From positions 1-64,000 of the forward strand of contig JAOAPY010000045.1 of the NCBI GenBank assembly GCA_025463135.1: DNA of 64,000 nt. Reading direction: 5' to 3'. Below the pieces are notes generated by a model, which saw only the letters and a program-made list of their open reading frames with translations, did no database searches and was not told the origin of the DNA. Of the stretch, positions 20,119 through 28,301 are shown piece after piece. The DNA comes from Acidobacteriota bacterium (lineage in GTDB: Bacteria > Acidobacteriota > Blastocatellia > Pyrinomonadales > Pyrinomonadaceae). The translations under genes and the position numbers were made by a program. How positions within the stretch are numbered: position 1 is the first letter of the stretch; the number at the start of each line of letters is the position of its first letter.

Positions 20119-20268
20119 CGGACAAGTTAGGAAGGGGACCCTGTCCCCGCCTCGAGTTGCAAGACGATCAAGTAACGAGAACATGCTTTGCCGGGGTAAT
20201 GCCATAACTTCTTCATGAACATGGCCCACCTTGAAGCGAGTCAGGGACCCCTTCCTGACCGGTCCGAC
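20119..20268. repeat. REPIN-like element, GGAAGGGGACC family, copy 1
   Basis: The left arm has CGGACAAG then GGAAGGGGACCCTGTCCCC; the right arm has GGGACCCCTTCCTGACCGG then TCCGAC, so it is an inverted pair about 110 bp apart. The inner GGGGACCCTGTCCCC is itself palindromic. Copies are at 28125-28230 and 40466-40635. It lies between two converging genes. Confidence 0.78.
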
Positions 20269-20343
20269 GCGCACTATACCGAACCTTTAAAAAGCCGCTG
20301 TTGTGCAAGTCTTTGGGCCGTCTCTCAATCCCCGGGAATGAAA

Positions 20344-21165
20344 CTAAACCGCTTCATCAGCCTTCGGCCGCGATAGCTTGCCCACGACCTTGGCCACCAA
20401 CCTTCTTGGAAAAAATCGCTGAGCGACATTCGCAAACTTGTTGACGAGGCCGGGAATTAACATTCCACCGCCGTCGTCAAGCATCTTCAAAGTTTGAGCA
20501 ACGACATCTTCGGGCGCTTGTTCGCCGCCGGGAAATTTTTTCCGCTGCGCATCCCGCGGCTGTTCACCCCGCGGAGCAGCTTTCAGCCGGCCGGGACAGA
20601 CGGTCACAACTTTCACGCCATGACGCCCCACTTCGCGTTCCAAAGCGATTGAAAAGATCGTGAGAAACGATTTGGTGGCGGAATAGAGTGTGGCGTAAGG
20701 AATTGCCTGCAAGCCGGCCATTGACGAAATATTGATAATGCCCCCGCTGCGTTTCTCGATCATTCCAGGCAACAGCAAGTATGTCAGTTCCACCACCGAC
20801 GTGTTGTGCAATTGAATCATCTCGAGCTGACGATTCAAGTCCAGCTTGCGAAATTCTCCCTGTACCCCAAACCCGGCGTTATTGACCAGCAAATCAATTC
20901 TCAGATTGCGTTGCAGCAGACGTTGCACGAGACGTTGTCCGGCCCCTGGGGCCGCCAAATCCCAGGGCTGAGTCTCAGCCAGAATTCCATAGTTCGCTTT
21001 CAAGTCAGCGGCAAGAGTTGCAAGTTTGTCTTCGGATCTGGCAACCAGGACAAGGTTATGTTTGCGCGCGGCGAGCGCCTGGGCAAAGACTTTGCCGAGG
21101 CCCGTTGAGGCGCCCGTGACGAGAGCATAGCGAACGGATTTATCGTCAGCAGCGTCGGATTTCAT
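20344..21165 (-). CDS. short-chain dehydrogenase/reductase (SDR)
   Basis: 273 residues of the classical SDR fold. The NAD(P) motif is TGASTGLG at ~17-24, NNAGFG is near residue 94, the catalytic Ser lies in INISSMAG and the Tyr/Lys pair is YSATK. The basic residue after the first strand (VARS) suggests NADP(H). It resembles the YqjQ/DltE-like 'SDR family oxidoreductase' group with broad substrates. It lies 140 bp downstream of the sulfur-carrier fusion gene on the same strand, separated by a palindromic element, so co-transcription is possible but not required. Confidence 0.85.
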   Translation of the reverse strand: MKSDAADDKSVRYALVTGASTGLGKVFAQALAARKHNLVLVARSEDKLATLAADLKANYGILAETQPWDLAAPGAGQRLVQRLLQRNLRIDLLVNNAGFGVQGEFRKLDLNRQLEMIQLHNTSVVELTYLLLPGMIEKRSGGIINISSMAGLQAIPYATLYSATKSFLTIFSIALEREVGRHGVKVVTVCPGRLKAAPRGEQPRDAQRKKFPGGEQAPEDVVAQTLKMLDDGGGMLIPGLVNKFANVAQRFFPRRLVAKVVGKLSRPKADEAV

Positions 21166-21187
21166 GCTGCGGGAGTTTAGCAGAACC

Positions 21188-21300
21188 GTCCGACAAACTT
21201 CAGTTTGTCGATGACTTGCAAACAGACTTCTTCGGATGAACGACGAACGTCCGAACAGGGTGTCTATGGATTGAAAACGACAAACTGAAGTTCGTCGGAC
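21188..21300. repeat. REPIN-like element, GTCCGACAAACTTCAGTTTG family, copy 1
   Basis: Each arm is a palindrome of the form GTCCGACAAACTTCAG(T)TTGTCG, and two arms face each other (21188-21210 and 21278-21300). It ends 4 nt beyond the TAG of the fusion gene (21305-21307). The same family recurs at 23270, 24594, 36571, 37972, 42625 and 56248. Confidence 0.88.
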
Positions 21301-21304
21301 TTAG

Positions 21305-22756
21305 CTAATACTTCGGCACGGACGGATCCACTTCATTGGACCAGGCTGTAATCCCGCCCTTCAGATTTACCAGGTTGCCGGCAAACCCGGCTTGCTGCAA
21401 AGCTTCTATCGCTTTCGCGCTGCGCACACCGCCTTTGCAATGCATGATCGTTTCCCGCGCCGGATCGATCTCGTTCATGCGCGCCACAACCTGCCCGAGC
21501 GGGATTAAGGTGGTGCCGGGCAATCGCGCGATCTCGTACTCGTGCGGTTCGCGCACATCGATCACCTGAATATCATCACCGCGATCAAGCCGGCGTTTGA
21601 GTTCACTGGCCGTGATCTCAATGAGTTTTGGAGGCTCTGGTTGCTGGTTCGGAGACAGCCCGCAGAACTCTTCATAATCGATCAGCTCTTTGATAGTGGC
21701 GTGCTCACCGCACACCGGACAGTTTGGATCTTTGCGCAGCTTCAGCTCGCGAAACTTCATTTGCCAGGCATCAAACAACAACAGGCGGTTCACCAGTGTG
21801 TCTGGTGCGCCCAAAATGATCTTAATTGTTTCATTCGCCTGGATGGCGCCGACAATTCCCGGCAGGACACCCAACACTCCGCCCTCGGCGCACGACGGTA
21901 CCAGGCCGGGCGGCGGCGGTTCGGGATAGAGACAGCGATAGCACGCTCCGCGCTCAGCCCAAAACACACTCGCCTGTCCTTCAAAGCGAAATATAGAGCC
22001 GTACACATTTGGTTTGCCGCTGAGCACGCAGGCATCGTTGACCAAATAGCGCGTGGGAAAATTGTCCGTGCCATCAACAACAATGTCGTAGTTCCTGATT
22101 AACGCCAGCGCGTTGTCGCTGCTCAAGCGCGTTTCGTGCGTTTCGATATCGATGTGCGGATTGATATCGCTCAACCGATCACGCGCCGAATCAATCTTGC
22201 GCCTGCCGATGTCTTTCGTACCGTGAATTATTTGCCGCTGCAGATTCGAAGCGTCGACCACATCAAAATCAACAATGCCCAGACGCCCCACGCCTGCCGC
22301 TGCCAGGTACATTCCCAACGGTGCACCCAGACCACCCGTGCCGATCATCAGCACGCTCGCGGCTTTCAAACGCTGCTGACCCTTTAGTCCCACCTCCGGC
22401 ATGATCAGGTGCCGGCTATAACGCGCGATCTCTTCATTGGAAAGAGCGGGCAGGGCGGCCACGACTTCGGCTTCCGTGGTGGAACCTCCGGCTATTGAAG
22501 GAACAATCATCAGCGTGTCGCCTTGTTTGAGCGGAGTATCAGGGCCGGACTGATGGCGGATATCTTCGTCATTGACATATACGTTGACGAAGCTGCGCAA
22601 GGTGTTCTGGTCCGAATAAAGGTGGCGTCGCAATTCGCTGTATTCCGCCGTCAATTGATCAAGCGCCTCGCCGGCCGTCGTTGCTTCGACCTCGACGCGC
22701 GACTGGCCGCCGGTAAATTGGCGCAGTGCCGTGGGAACCGCGATGGTAATAGACAT
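21305..22756 (-). CDS. MoaD/ThiS sulfur carrier - ThiF/MoeB E1 - rhodanese fusion
   Basis: 483 residues from ATG 22756 (AAAGGAAAG upstream); an in-frame start at 22837 would add 27 unlikely residues. Residues 1-91 are a beta-grasp sulfur carrier ending SIAGG (G90-G91), but the chain continues. Residues ~105-360 are a ThiF/MoeB adenylyltransferase with GTGGLG at 139-144, zinc pairs C272/C275 and C346/C349 and candidate catalytic C289. Residues ~375-480 are a rhodanese with C440 in HCKGGVRS. In known systems the E1 adenylates the carrier's free C-terminal Gly-Gly and rhodanese supplies sulfur. Here the Gly-Gly is internal, so either a protease must cut after G91 or the domain only interacts in cis. 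The JAMM peptidase encoded 78 bp upstream is the obvious candidate. With cysM in the same unit, a CysO/MoeZ-type role in cysteine synthesis is the best fit; molybdopterin or thiamin work is less likely. Confidence 0.9.
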   Translation of the reverse strand: MSITIAVPTALRQFTGGQSRVEVEATTAGEALDQLTAEYSELRRHLYSDQNTLRSFVNVYVNDEDIRHQSGPDTPLKQGDTLMIVPSIAGGSTTEAEVVAALPALSNEEIARYSRHLIMPEVGLKGQQRLKAASVLMIGTGGLGAPLGMYLAAAGVGRLGIVDFDVVDASNLQRQIIHGTKDIGRRKIDSARDRLSDINPHIDIETHETRLSSDNALALIRNYDIVVDGTDNFPTRYLVNDACVLSGKPNVYGSIFRFEGQASVFWAERGACYRCLYPEPPPPGLVPSCAEGGVLGVLPGIVGAIQANETIKIILGAPDTLVNRLLLFDAWQMKFRELKLRKDPNCPVCGEHATIKELIDYEEFCGLSPNQQPEPPKLIEITASELKRRLDRGDDIQVIDVREPHEYEIARLPGTTLIPLGQVVARMNEIDPARETIMHCKGGVRSAKAIEALQQAGFAGNLVNLKGGITAWSNEVDPSVPKY

Positions 22757-22833
22757 GATTACTTTCCTTTCAAAGATGTGCGTTGTCACTTTCAGAGCAA
22801 GTGTATTCATAGCGTCGTGAGTACTTAACTGCC

Positions 22834-23262
22834 TCAACTCTTTCGGATTATTTCTTCCTCATTGAACCGCGACCGATCCGCTTCCATCTCCCACGAACGA
22901 AAGTCTTCCTGCTTACCGTCTCGTACCGCCACTACAATGTACGAGTAGGCAGGCCAGGCATGCTCGAGATCGTATTGTGACGGCACCGCGGGATGATCAG
23001 GATGCGAGTGGTAAAAGCCGACTATGTCAAGATTTCTTTTAAGCGCATATTGCTCACCTTGGAGCAATTCTTCGGGACGAATCAGAAAACGGTTGCGCTT
23101 AGCCGCTTCTTCACGCGCGTTCGATATCGGATATGTTTCAATAACCACTTTACCGTCGTGCTCGGAAAAGCGACCAATCAGCAGGCCGCAGCACTCATAA
23201 GGATAATCCCGCTCGCCGTGCGCGGCGATTTCTTCCTGATGATTTGCGCTGAGTTGAATCAT
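22834..23262 (-). CDS. M67 (JAMM/MPN+) metallopeptidase, Mec-like
   Basis: 142 residues from ATG 23262; a TTG start at 23277 would begin inside the adjacent palindromic element. It has a complete JAMM zinc site: E23, then H85-S-H87-P with S95 and D98 (H-x-H-x7-S-x2-D). In Mycobacterium, Mec of this family releases cysteine from the CysO-cysteine conjugate made by CysM. Being between cysM and a carrier-E1-rhodanese fusion supports that role here. It may also cut the carrier free of the fusion after its Gly-Gly, a deubiquitinase-like step known for some JAB proteins, but that part is inference. Confidence 0.88.
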   Translation of the reverse strand: MIQLSANHQEEIAAHGERDYPYECCGLLIGRFSEHDGKVVIETYPISNAREEAAKRNRFLIRPEELLQGEQYALKRNLDIVGFYHSHPDHPAVPSQYDLEHAWPAYSYIVVAVRDGKQEDFRSWEMEADRSRFNEEEIIRKS

Positions 23263-23269
23263 CTTATCG

Positions 23270-23378
23270 TTCGACAAACTTCAGTTTGTCGTCTGTTGCA
23301 CAGGCTGCCAACCAGCCGCGTAAAACTACAGGCTGGCAGCCTGTAGTACAGTTGACGACAAACTGAAGTTTGTCGAAC
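23270..23378. repeat. REPIN-like element, GTCCGACAAACTTCAGTTTG family, copy 2, with nested hairpin
   Basis: The outer arms are TTCGACAAACTTCAGTTTGT at the left and its complement at the right. The interior holds a second palindrome, ACAGGCTGCCAACCAGCC facing GGCTGGCAGCCTGT. It fills nearly the whole gap between cysM (stop 23382-23384, 3 nt away) and the JAMM gene (ATG 23262). It could affect relative expression of the two genes within the operon. Confidence 0.87.
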
Positions 23379-23381
23379 TCG

Positions 23382-24308
23382 CTAATCCGCATAGCGCTCG
23401 CCGCCATCGCACAAGATCGTGACGACCAGCGAATCACTCGACAGTGTTCGCGCCAATCGCAGCGCCGCAAAAACATTCGCTCCTGAACTGGGACCAACCA
23501 GCAGACCTTCATCTCGAGCCAGGCGCCGAACCATTTCCTGAGCGTCTTCGGTGGCGACCTCTACCTGCTGGTCTGCCAGCGACGGATCGTAGATCCCCGG
23601 CACCATCGCGGTGGCCATGTGTTTCAATCCCTCGAGCCCATGTAAAGGCGATTCCGGCTGCATCGAGATGGCCTGAATGGCCGGCTTCATTTCTTTCAGC
23701 CTGCGCGTCGTTCCCACGAAGGTGCCTGAAGTTCCCAGGCCCGCAAGAAAGTGGGTGATGCGCCCCGCGGTTTGCTCCCAGATCTCGGGCGCAGTGCGTT
23801 CGTAATGAGCGCGCCAGTTAGCTTCGTTGTTGTATTGATCGGGATAGAAGTACTTGCTGTGGTTGTCCTGGAACAGTCCGCGAGCAATCAATTGCGCGCC
23901 GTCGGTGGACAAGAGCGGATCAGTCTCGATGATCTCGACACCAAAACTGCGCAGGATGTGCTTGCGCTGCCGGCTCGCATTTTGTGGCAGGCAAATGGTA
24001 ACCGGATAGCCGCGCGCGGCCCCCACCATCGCGTAGGCGATTCCGGTATTACCGCTGGTCGCATCAAGGATTGTCATACCGGGTCGCAGTTTCCCGTTCC
24101 GCTCACCCGCCAGAATCATCGCCAGCGCCGCCCGATCTTTGACGGAACCCCCGGGATTCAGATGCTCGGCCTTGGCGTAAACGGAAACGCCGGCGGCAAG
24201 ATCGCCGGCCACTCGACGCAGACGAATCAAGGGCGTGTGGCCAATGGCTGCTTCAACAGAATCAAAACGATCAAGCTTGAGCGGAAACTCCAGGACACTG
24301 GCGACCAT
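23382..24308 (-). CDS. cysM: cysteine synthase, CysM-type PLP enzyme
   Basis: 308 residues. The PLP lysine is K57 in PGGSVKDRA; TSGNTG at 84-89 and GTSGT near 192-196 bind substrate and the PLP phosphate. The central HGLEGLKHM region differs from CysK. The protein stops at GGERYAD, a little short of some CysM enzymes, and the palindromic element begins 3 nt after the stop. ATG 24308 has GAGG about 10 nt upstream. It makes cysteine from an activated serine and either sulfide or a thiocarboxylated carrier protein. The next two genes (JAMM peptidase and carrier-E1-rhodanese fusion) favour the carrier route, as for mycobacterial CysM. A Cys-codon-rich leader and terminator precede it. Confidence 0.9.
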   Translation of the reverse strand: MVASVLEFPLKLDRFDSVEAAIGHTPLIRLRRVAGDLAAGVSVYAKAEHLNPGGSVKDRAALAMILAGERNGKLRPGMTILDATSGNTGIAYAMVGAARGYPVTICLPQNASRQRKHILRSFGVEIIETDPLLSTDGAQLIARGLFQDNHSKYFYPDQYNNEANWRAHYERTAPEIWEQTAGRITHFLAGLGTSGTFVGTTRRLKEMKPAIQAISMQPESPLHGLEGLKHMATAMVPGIYDPSLADQQVEVATEDAQEMVRRLARDEGLLVGPSSGANVFAALRLARTLSSDSLVVTILCDGGERYAD

Positions 24309-24324
24309 AGTTCTTTTGCCTCGA

Positions 24325-24376
24325 CAATAAAATAAGAAGCCGGCCGCGAACCCTGGTTGGGTACTCGCGACCGGCT
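24325..24376 (-). terminator. intrinsic terminator / attenuator in front of cysM
   Basis: On the minus strand AGCCGGTCGCGA pairs with TCGCGGCCGGCT (12 pairs including one G-U), extended by CCC/GGG near the loop, and is followed by a T-rich tract TCTTATTTTATT. It lies between the leader ORF (stop 24399) and the cysM ATG (24308). An identical octamer GGTCGCGA occurs inside the leader ORF (24442-24449) and can pair with the terminator's 3' arm (24342-24349), giving a plausible antiterminator. Confidence 0.88.
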
Positions 24377-24398
24377 CTCGAAAACTTGCTGCGTTTGG

Positions 24399-24500
24399 CT
24401 AAGAAGAAACTTGCTCTTCACTCCCGCGGAAGCTTTCCCGATCGCGACCTGGACAACAGGCGCAATAGGTGCAACAGCAGCAGTGGTAAGCGTAATTCAT
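24399..24500 (-). CDS. poly-cysteine leader peptide (33 aa), attenuator ORF
   Basis: ATG 24500 to TAG 24399. The peptide starts MNYAYH, then CCCCTYCACC at residues 7-16, so seven of ten consecutive codons are Cys (TGC TGC TGT TGC, TGC, TGT TGT). The C-terminal half is hydrophilic and unremarkable. A near-consensus promoter puts transcription start ~15 nt upstream, leaving little room for a Shine-Dalgarno; none is visible, so translation may be nearly leaderless. The terminator 22 nt beyond the stop and cysM downstream make this a classical leader-peptide arrangement. Ribosome stalling at Cys codons under cysteine shortage would leave the leader octamer at 24442-24449 free to form the antiterminator. 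Poly-Cys leader ORFs acting as cysteine-responsive attenuators are known in mycobacteria. A small metal-binding peptide is the alternative. Confidence 0.88.
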   Translation of the reverse strand: MNYAYHCCCCTYCACCPGRDRESFRGSEEQVSS

Positions 24501-24521
24501 AGCTTGAAACTTGTGCGATTG

Positions 24522-24551
24522 ACTATAGGCAACGCGCAATTACGATGTCAA
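24522..24551 (-). promoter_or_regulatory. sigma70-type promoter of the cysM operon leader
   Basis: On the minus strand TTGACA (24551-24546), an 18-nt spacer and TATAGT (24527-24522). The predicted start is near 24515, about 15 nt before the leader ATG. It is the best promoter match noticed in the window. Confidence 0.82.
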
Positions 24552-24570
24552 GCCCCTGAGCCATGACGGT

Positions 24571-24648
24571 AGTGGGTCAGTTTCGCAGCAAATGTCCGAC
24601 AAACTTTAGTTTGTCGCAGCGTTACGACAAGCTAAAGCTCATCGGACT
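24571..24648. repeat. composite palindrome: GGTAGTGGGTCAG half-element plus GTCCGACAAACT copy 3
   Basis: GTAGTGGGTCAGTTTCGCAG leads into GTCCGACAAACTTTAGTTTG (24594 onward) and its facing arm ending CATCGGAC at 24648. The same combination appears in larger form at 36529-36727, so this looks like one half of that composite. It lies upstream of the cysM promoter. Confidence 0.75.
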
Positions 24649-24677
24649 TAGTTGATGACAATTAGCAGTTACAGCAC

Positions 24678-24782
24678 CGGGAGCCGGTAGCGACCGGATC
24701 CTGGATTCAATCTGCGTCGGAGTCCCAACGAGAACAAAACTCCTGGAAACTCGTCTCGGGAGAAGGATCCGGTCGTTACCGC
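24678..24782. repeat. inverted repeat, GGTAGCGACCGGATCC family, copy 1
   Basis: The left arm GGTAGCGACCGGATCCTGG faces GGATCCGGTCGTTACCGC, 105 bp overall. A related element is at 30190-30318 and a half copy (GGATCGGGTCGCTACCGC) is near 48237. It begins 32 nt beyond the stop of the TonB-receptor gene. Confidence 0.8.
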
Positions 24783-24814
24783 AGACCCTAAAAAGACCGG
24801 TCACGGGAACAAAT

Positions 24815-27800
24815 CTAAAAATCAAATTTGATCGCCAGTTGCACCTGTCTCGGCGTAGTGATTGAGCGCGGCAGGCCGAAGGCCGCGGACGCCGCCGGTC
24901 GCGCCAAGGTCAAAGTGTTCGTCGCGGTCACCGCCGTGAATCCGGTGTACTGGTTAATATTCACAAACGAGAAGTAGCCGCCGCCCGGCGCCAAACCGAC
25001 ATTCGCCCGGTTCCAAATATTGAACGCTTCTGCTATCAAGCGCAGCTTCATAGTTTCACCCAGGCGAATCGTGCGGGTAATTCGCGTATCGCTTTGATAG
25101 GTGGCCGGCGAACGAAAGCTATTGCGCTTGAACCCGGGAACACGGTCATCGCGCGAATTGCCGTCGCGGTTTAGGTCGGCGCCGATCTGGGCCGAATAGG
25201 CCAGGCCGGATTGCATCTGAGTGATGCTTGATAAAGTGTAATCATTGAACAGTATTCGCAGCAGCTTGTTACTGGATTTCACTCGGCCCACTTCAAAGAC
25301 CGAACTAAGCACCAGGCGATGTCGTTGATCGGCATCTGCATAACCCCACTCGTCACGCAGATCGAACGGGTTCTGAGCAACCTTGGAATCATCACCGCCT
25401 CCCGGCACGACCGACGTTTGATCAGGCTTGTCATCTTCAGCTTTTGAGAAGGTGTAGGACATCAGGAACTGCGAGCCGCTGCCTTCAAGGAAAGGTATCA
25501 AGTGCGAGGGCGAGAAACGTCTCCGGCCCTGGATCGCCAATCCGTTATAGCGCGAACTCGCTGAGTCCTCGAACAGGTTGATACGGTTGAATCTGGTGAA
25601 TGGCCGAACCGGCGCGCTGGCCGCAAAAGTCGCCCCGGGAAACCGCTGTATCACAAACGTTTGTCCGGTGACGCTGTCGACAGCGTTGGTCGCCACTGGC
25701 GCAAAGAGATTGATATCGCGCGTGCGTGAAAGGTGCACACCGCGGAAGTACAGATAGGTTACGGAAAGGGTGATGTTCTTCACCAGCTCGCGTTCAACGC
25801 CTATCCTCCCCTGTTGCACATAAGGCTGCTGATAGTCTTTTGCGAACAGAAAAATGTTCGGGATGTTGGCGCCGCCGGTCGGCGCCGTAGTGAAAACATT
25901 TGGATAGGTGGGACAGGGATTGGGCACCACCGTGCACGACAGGGTCACACCCAAAATGTTGATGCCATTGTTTGAATGGGCCGTGCCTAACATGATCGCA
26001 GTTGTTCGCCCATAGAAGATTCCATAACCTCCGCGGATCACTGTCTTCTCATTCGGCGCATAACTAAACCCCGCTCGTGGTCCAAAGTTGTTGCCATCGT
26101 TCGGCTGCCGGCTCGTATCCAACCCCGCCGCCAGCAAAGCCGCGTCGGTATTCTGAACCGGTGGTCGCGCCATGATCTGCTTGTCGTAACGCAAGCCCAG
26201 ATTGAAAGTCAGTTTCGGCGTCAGCTTGAAATCGTCCTGAACAAAGACGGCAAAATCTCTGCTGTTGGGATGCGTTGTTGCTCCGGTAGTGCCGGCGCCG
26301 GCAAAGCTCTGTGAAAAGGCGGTAGGCGTGTTCTTCAGAAAGCCTTCGTAACCGCTGACGGCCACGCCGCTGATCGGGCTAAAGGTGTACTGTCCGGAAA
26401 AGAAGCCGGGAAAGAAATTAAAGATCTTGTCGTTGTTGACATCGATCCCGGTTTTGAAATTGTGCCGGCCGTGAATGATCGAAAGGTTATCGACGAACTG
26501 CCAGCGCTTGATGGTGGTCTCGCGCGGGCTGAAATTGTTGCGGCCAATCAACAGAAACCCCGAGCCGGTGTTGATCTGGGCTTCCGGCTGCGTGCTGTTT
26601 GCCTGTCCCGGTTCGCGGTCCCTGGCAACCTGAAAACGAAACTCATTGGTGACGTTACTCTTCAAAGTTGAGACGAGCGATCCAGAAAACGTAGTGGTCT
26701 TGGCAAGGCTATCGCCGGAATGTTCCTGGGTACCCAGGGTACCGCTGAACTCGTTGTTCTTGCCGGTGAAGTTTTGCTGATTAAGCCTCAGCGACAACTG
26801 GTTATTCTTGTTGAGCGCGATATCGGTCTTCACCATAAAGACGTCCTGATTGCGATTGATCTGATAAGTATTCAGCTTCGGCAGCAGGAGCGTTTGAATG
26901 GCAGCGGGTTGCGTGAAAAAGTTTGGCGGATCGAGGAAGTTCGGCAGCTTCTGTCGCTGGCCGTCATAGGTGAAAAAGAAGAACGCCTTATTCTGTTTGA
27001 TTGGACCACCGAGCCGCCCGCCAAATTGATGGATCTGCAAAGGAGGACGCTTGTTGGGCAGGCGGCGCTGGAACTGCGAAGCCTTTAGCTGCGGCGTTTG
27101 GGCGTTCAGCGATTCATCGCGAAAGAATTCAAAGCCGCCGCCGTGAAAAGAGTTTGTGCCCGACTTGGTCACGACATTGATGACGGCGCCGCCGGCGCGG
27201 CCAAACTCCGCCGAAAATCCGTTCTGATTAACCTGGAATTCCTGTACCGACTCTTCCGAAAACTGATAGGGAGGACGCGTCCCCGTGCGACCAAACGACT
27301 GGCCGAAGAACGTGTTGTTATTGTCCGCTCCGTCCACCTGCAAACTGTTGAGCGTGCCCTTCTGTCCGCCCACTGAAAGGTCGCCTTCGCGATTTTGATC
27401 GCGAATAACTCCCGGAGTGAGCGTGGCAAAATCAAGATAGTTGCGTCCATTAACGGGAAGGTTCTCGATCGCGCGGGAGTTAATCGTCGTCGATACCGAT
27501 GTCACCGAGGTTTCGATGGCTGGCGCTTCACTGCTGACCGTGACCGTGCCGGTCGCACCACCGACGGTCAGGTTCAAGTCGAGTGGGGTCCGGCCACCGA
27601 CATGGACATTGACGTTCTTGATTTCGCTCTGGGCGAAGCCATTCGCGTTAGCGCGCACGGTGTAATTTCCCGGTGGCAGCAGAATGAGACTGAAGCCGCC
27701 TTCGTCATTGGTGGTGGTTGTTTTTTCGAGGCCGGTATCCTGATTGACGGCGACGATCGTCGCGCCTGGAATCGCGGCCCCTTTAGGATCAAGTACGCGG

Positions 27801-27904
27801 CCTTCGATATTCCCGGTTGTTGCCTGGGATTGGGCCATCACCGCCGTGAAGATCAAAAGACAGGTAAGCAGAACGAATGCCTTGAACAGGGTATTGTTTT
27901 TCAT
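24815..27904 (-). CDS. Oar-like TonB-dependent receptor with N-terminal carboxypeptidase-regulatory domain
   Basis: 1,029 residues. Residues 1-28 are a signal peptide ending around AQSQA. Residues ~30-115 form a CarboxypepD_reg-like beta-sandwich (GNIEGRVLDPKGAAIPGAT). A plug domain follows (~115-245, with LQVDGADNNNTFFGQSFGR) and then a long beta-barrel ending in ...QLAIKFDF, a terminal aromatic as expected for the BAM signal. ATG 27904 follows GAGGAAG. Such proteins are greatly expanded in Acidobacteriota and are thought to import large ligands such as oligosaccharides or peptides through the outer membrane. No substrate-specific partner is adjacent. It is transcribed separately from the cys operon, which has its own promoter. 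Confidence 0.88.
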   Translation of the reverse strand: MKNNTLFKAFVLLTCLLIFTAVMAQSQATTGNIEGRVLDPKGAAIPGATIVAVNQDTGLEKTTTTNDEGGFSLILLPPGNYTVRANANGFAQSEIKNVNVHVGGRTPLDLNLTVGGATGTVTVSSEAPAIETSVTSVSTTINSRAIENLPVNGRNYLDFATLTPGVIRDQNREGDLSVGGQKGTLNSLQVDGADNNNTFFGQSFGRTGTRPPYQFSEESVQEFQVNQNGFSAEFGRAGGAVINVVTKSGTNSFHGGGFEFFRDESLNAQTPQLKASQFQRRLPNKRPPLQIHQFGGRLGGPIKQNKAFFFFTYDGQRQKLPNFLDPPNFFTQPAAIQTLLLPKLNTYQINRNQDVFMVKTDIALNKNNQLSLRLNQQNFTGKNNEFSGTLGTQEHSGDSLAKTTTFSGSLVSTLKSNVTNEFRFQVARDREPGQANSTQPEAQINTGSGFLLIGRNNFSPRETTIKRWQFVDNLSIIHGRHNFKTGIDVNNDKIFNFFPGFFSGQYTFSPISGVAVSGYEGFLKNTPTAFSQSFAGAGTTGATTHPNSRDFAVFVQDDFKLTPKLTFNLGLRYDKQIMARPPVQNTDAALLAAGLDTSRQPNDGNNFGPRAGFSYAPNEKTVIRGGYGIFYGRTTAIMLGTAHSNNGINILGVTLSCTVVPNPCPTYPNVFTTAPTGGANIPNIFLFAKDYQQPYVQQGRIGVERELVKNITLSVTYLYFRGVHLSRTRDINLFAPVATNAVDSVTGQTFVIQRFPGATFAASAPVRPFTRFNRINLFEDSASSRYNGLAIQGRRRFSPSHLIPFLEGSGSQFLMSYTFSKAEDDKPDQTSVVPGGGDDSKVAQNPFDLRDEWGYADADQRHRLVLSSVFEVGRVKSSNKLLRILFNDYTLSSITQMQSGLAYSAQIGADLNRDGNSRDDRVPGFKRNSFRSPATYQSDTRITRTIRLGETMKLRLIAEAFNIWNRANVGLAPGGGYFSFVNINQYTGFTAVTATNTLTLARPAASAAFGLPRSITTPRQVQLAIKFDF

Positions 27905-28124
27905 TTCTTCCTCTCGTTTTTGAGAAGTTTCTACGGACCGTTTCAGTGCTTCAGAAACGCTTGCGTGATTGCAAATTGAGTATTATCGAGAACCCGGAAA
28001 TCTTAGTGCATCGGTGAGAACGAAAGCAAGAATTAGAAAAGAAAAGATCGAGAGGGAAATAAGTCGCTCGGTTTGAGAAGTCGTGGGGAGATTTCAATGC
28101 ATAGAACGAGAAGTCAAGTGGGCA
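27905..28124. other. 5' region of the TonB receptor gene, no gene seen
   Basis: 220 bp containing the ribosome-binding site of the receptor gene close to its start and otherwise no recognisable gene or structured RNA. Promoter elements could not be chosen with confidence. Confidence 0.4.
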
Positions 28125-28230
28125 TTGGACAAGTCAGGAAGGGGACCCTGTCCCCGCTCGAGTTTTGGTAGCTTCAAGAAAAGAAAGAGTATCAATGCTG
28201 GGGCTATGGGTTCCCTTCCTGGCTGTCCGA
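28125..28230. repeat. REPIN-like element, GGAAGGGGACC family, copy 2
   Basis: GGACAAGTCAGGAAGGGGAC at the left faces GGGTTCCCTTCCTGGCTGTC at the right. It shares the leading GTCAAGTGGGCATTGGACAAG-like context with copy 1 at 20119. It lies 72 nt beyond the stop of the glycosyltransferase gene. Confidence 0.75.
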
Positions 28231-28301
28231 TGGTTACTTGATCTATTGATTCGAAGCTTGACTGATCGGTTAGCGGCTGAGAATTGATCCGCAATGTTGA
28301 C

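Noticed and set aside
23263-23277. TTG start giving five extra residues on the JAMM peptidase
   Set aside because: The codon is inside the palindromic element; ATG 23262 fits the family length.
28094-28294. 66-codon minus-strand ORF downstream of the glycosyltransferase gene
   Set aside because: It is essentially a translation of the GGAAGGGGACC palindromic element.
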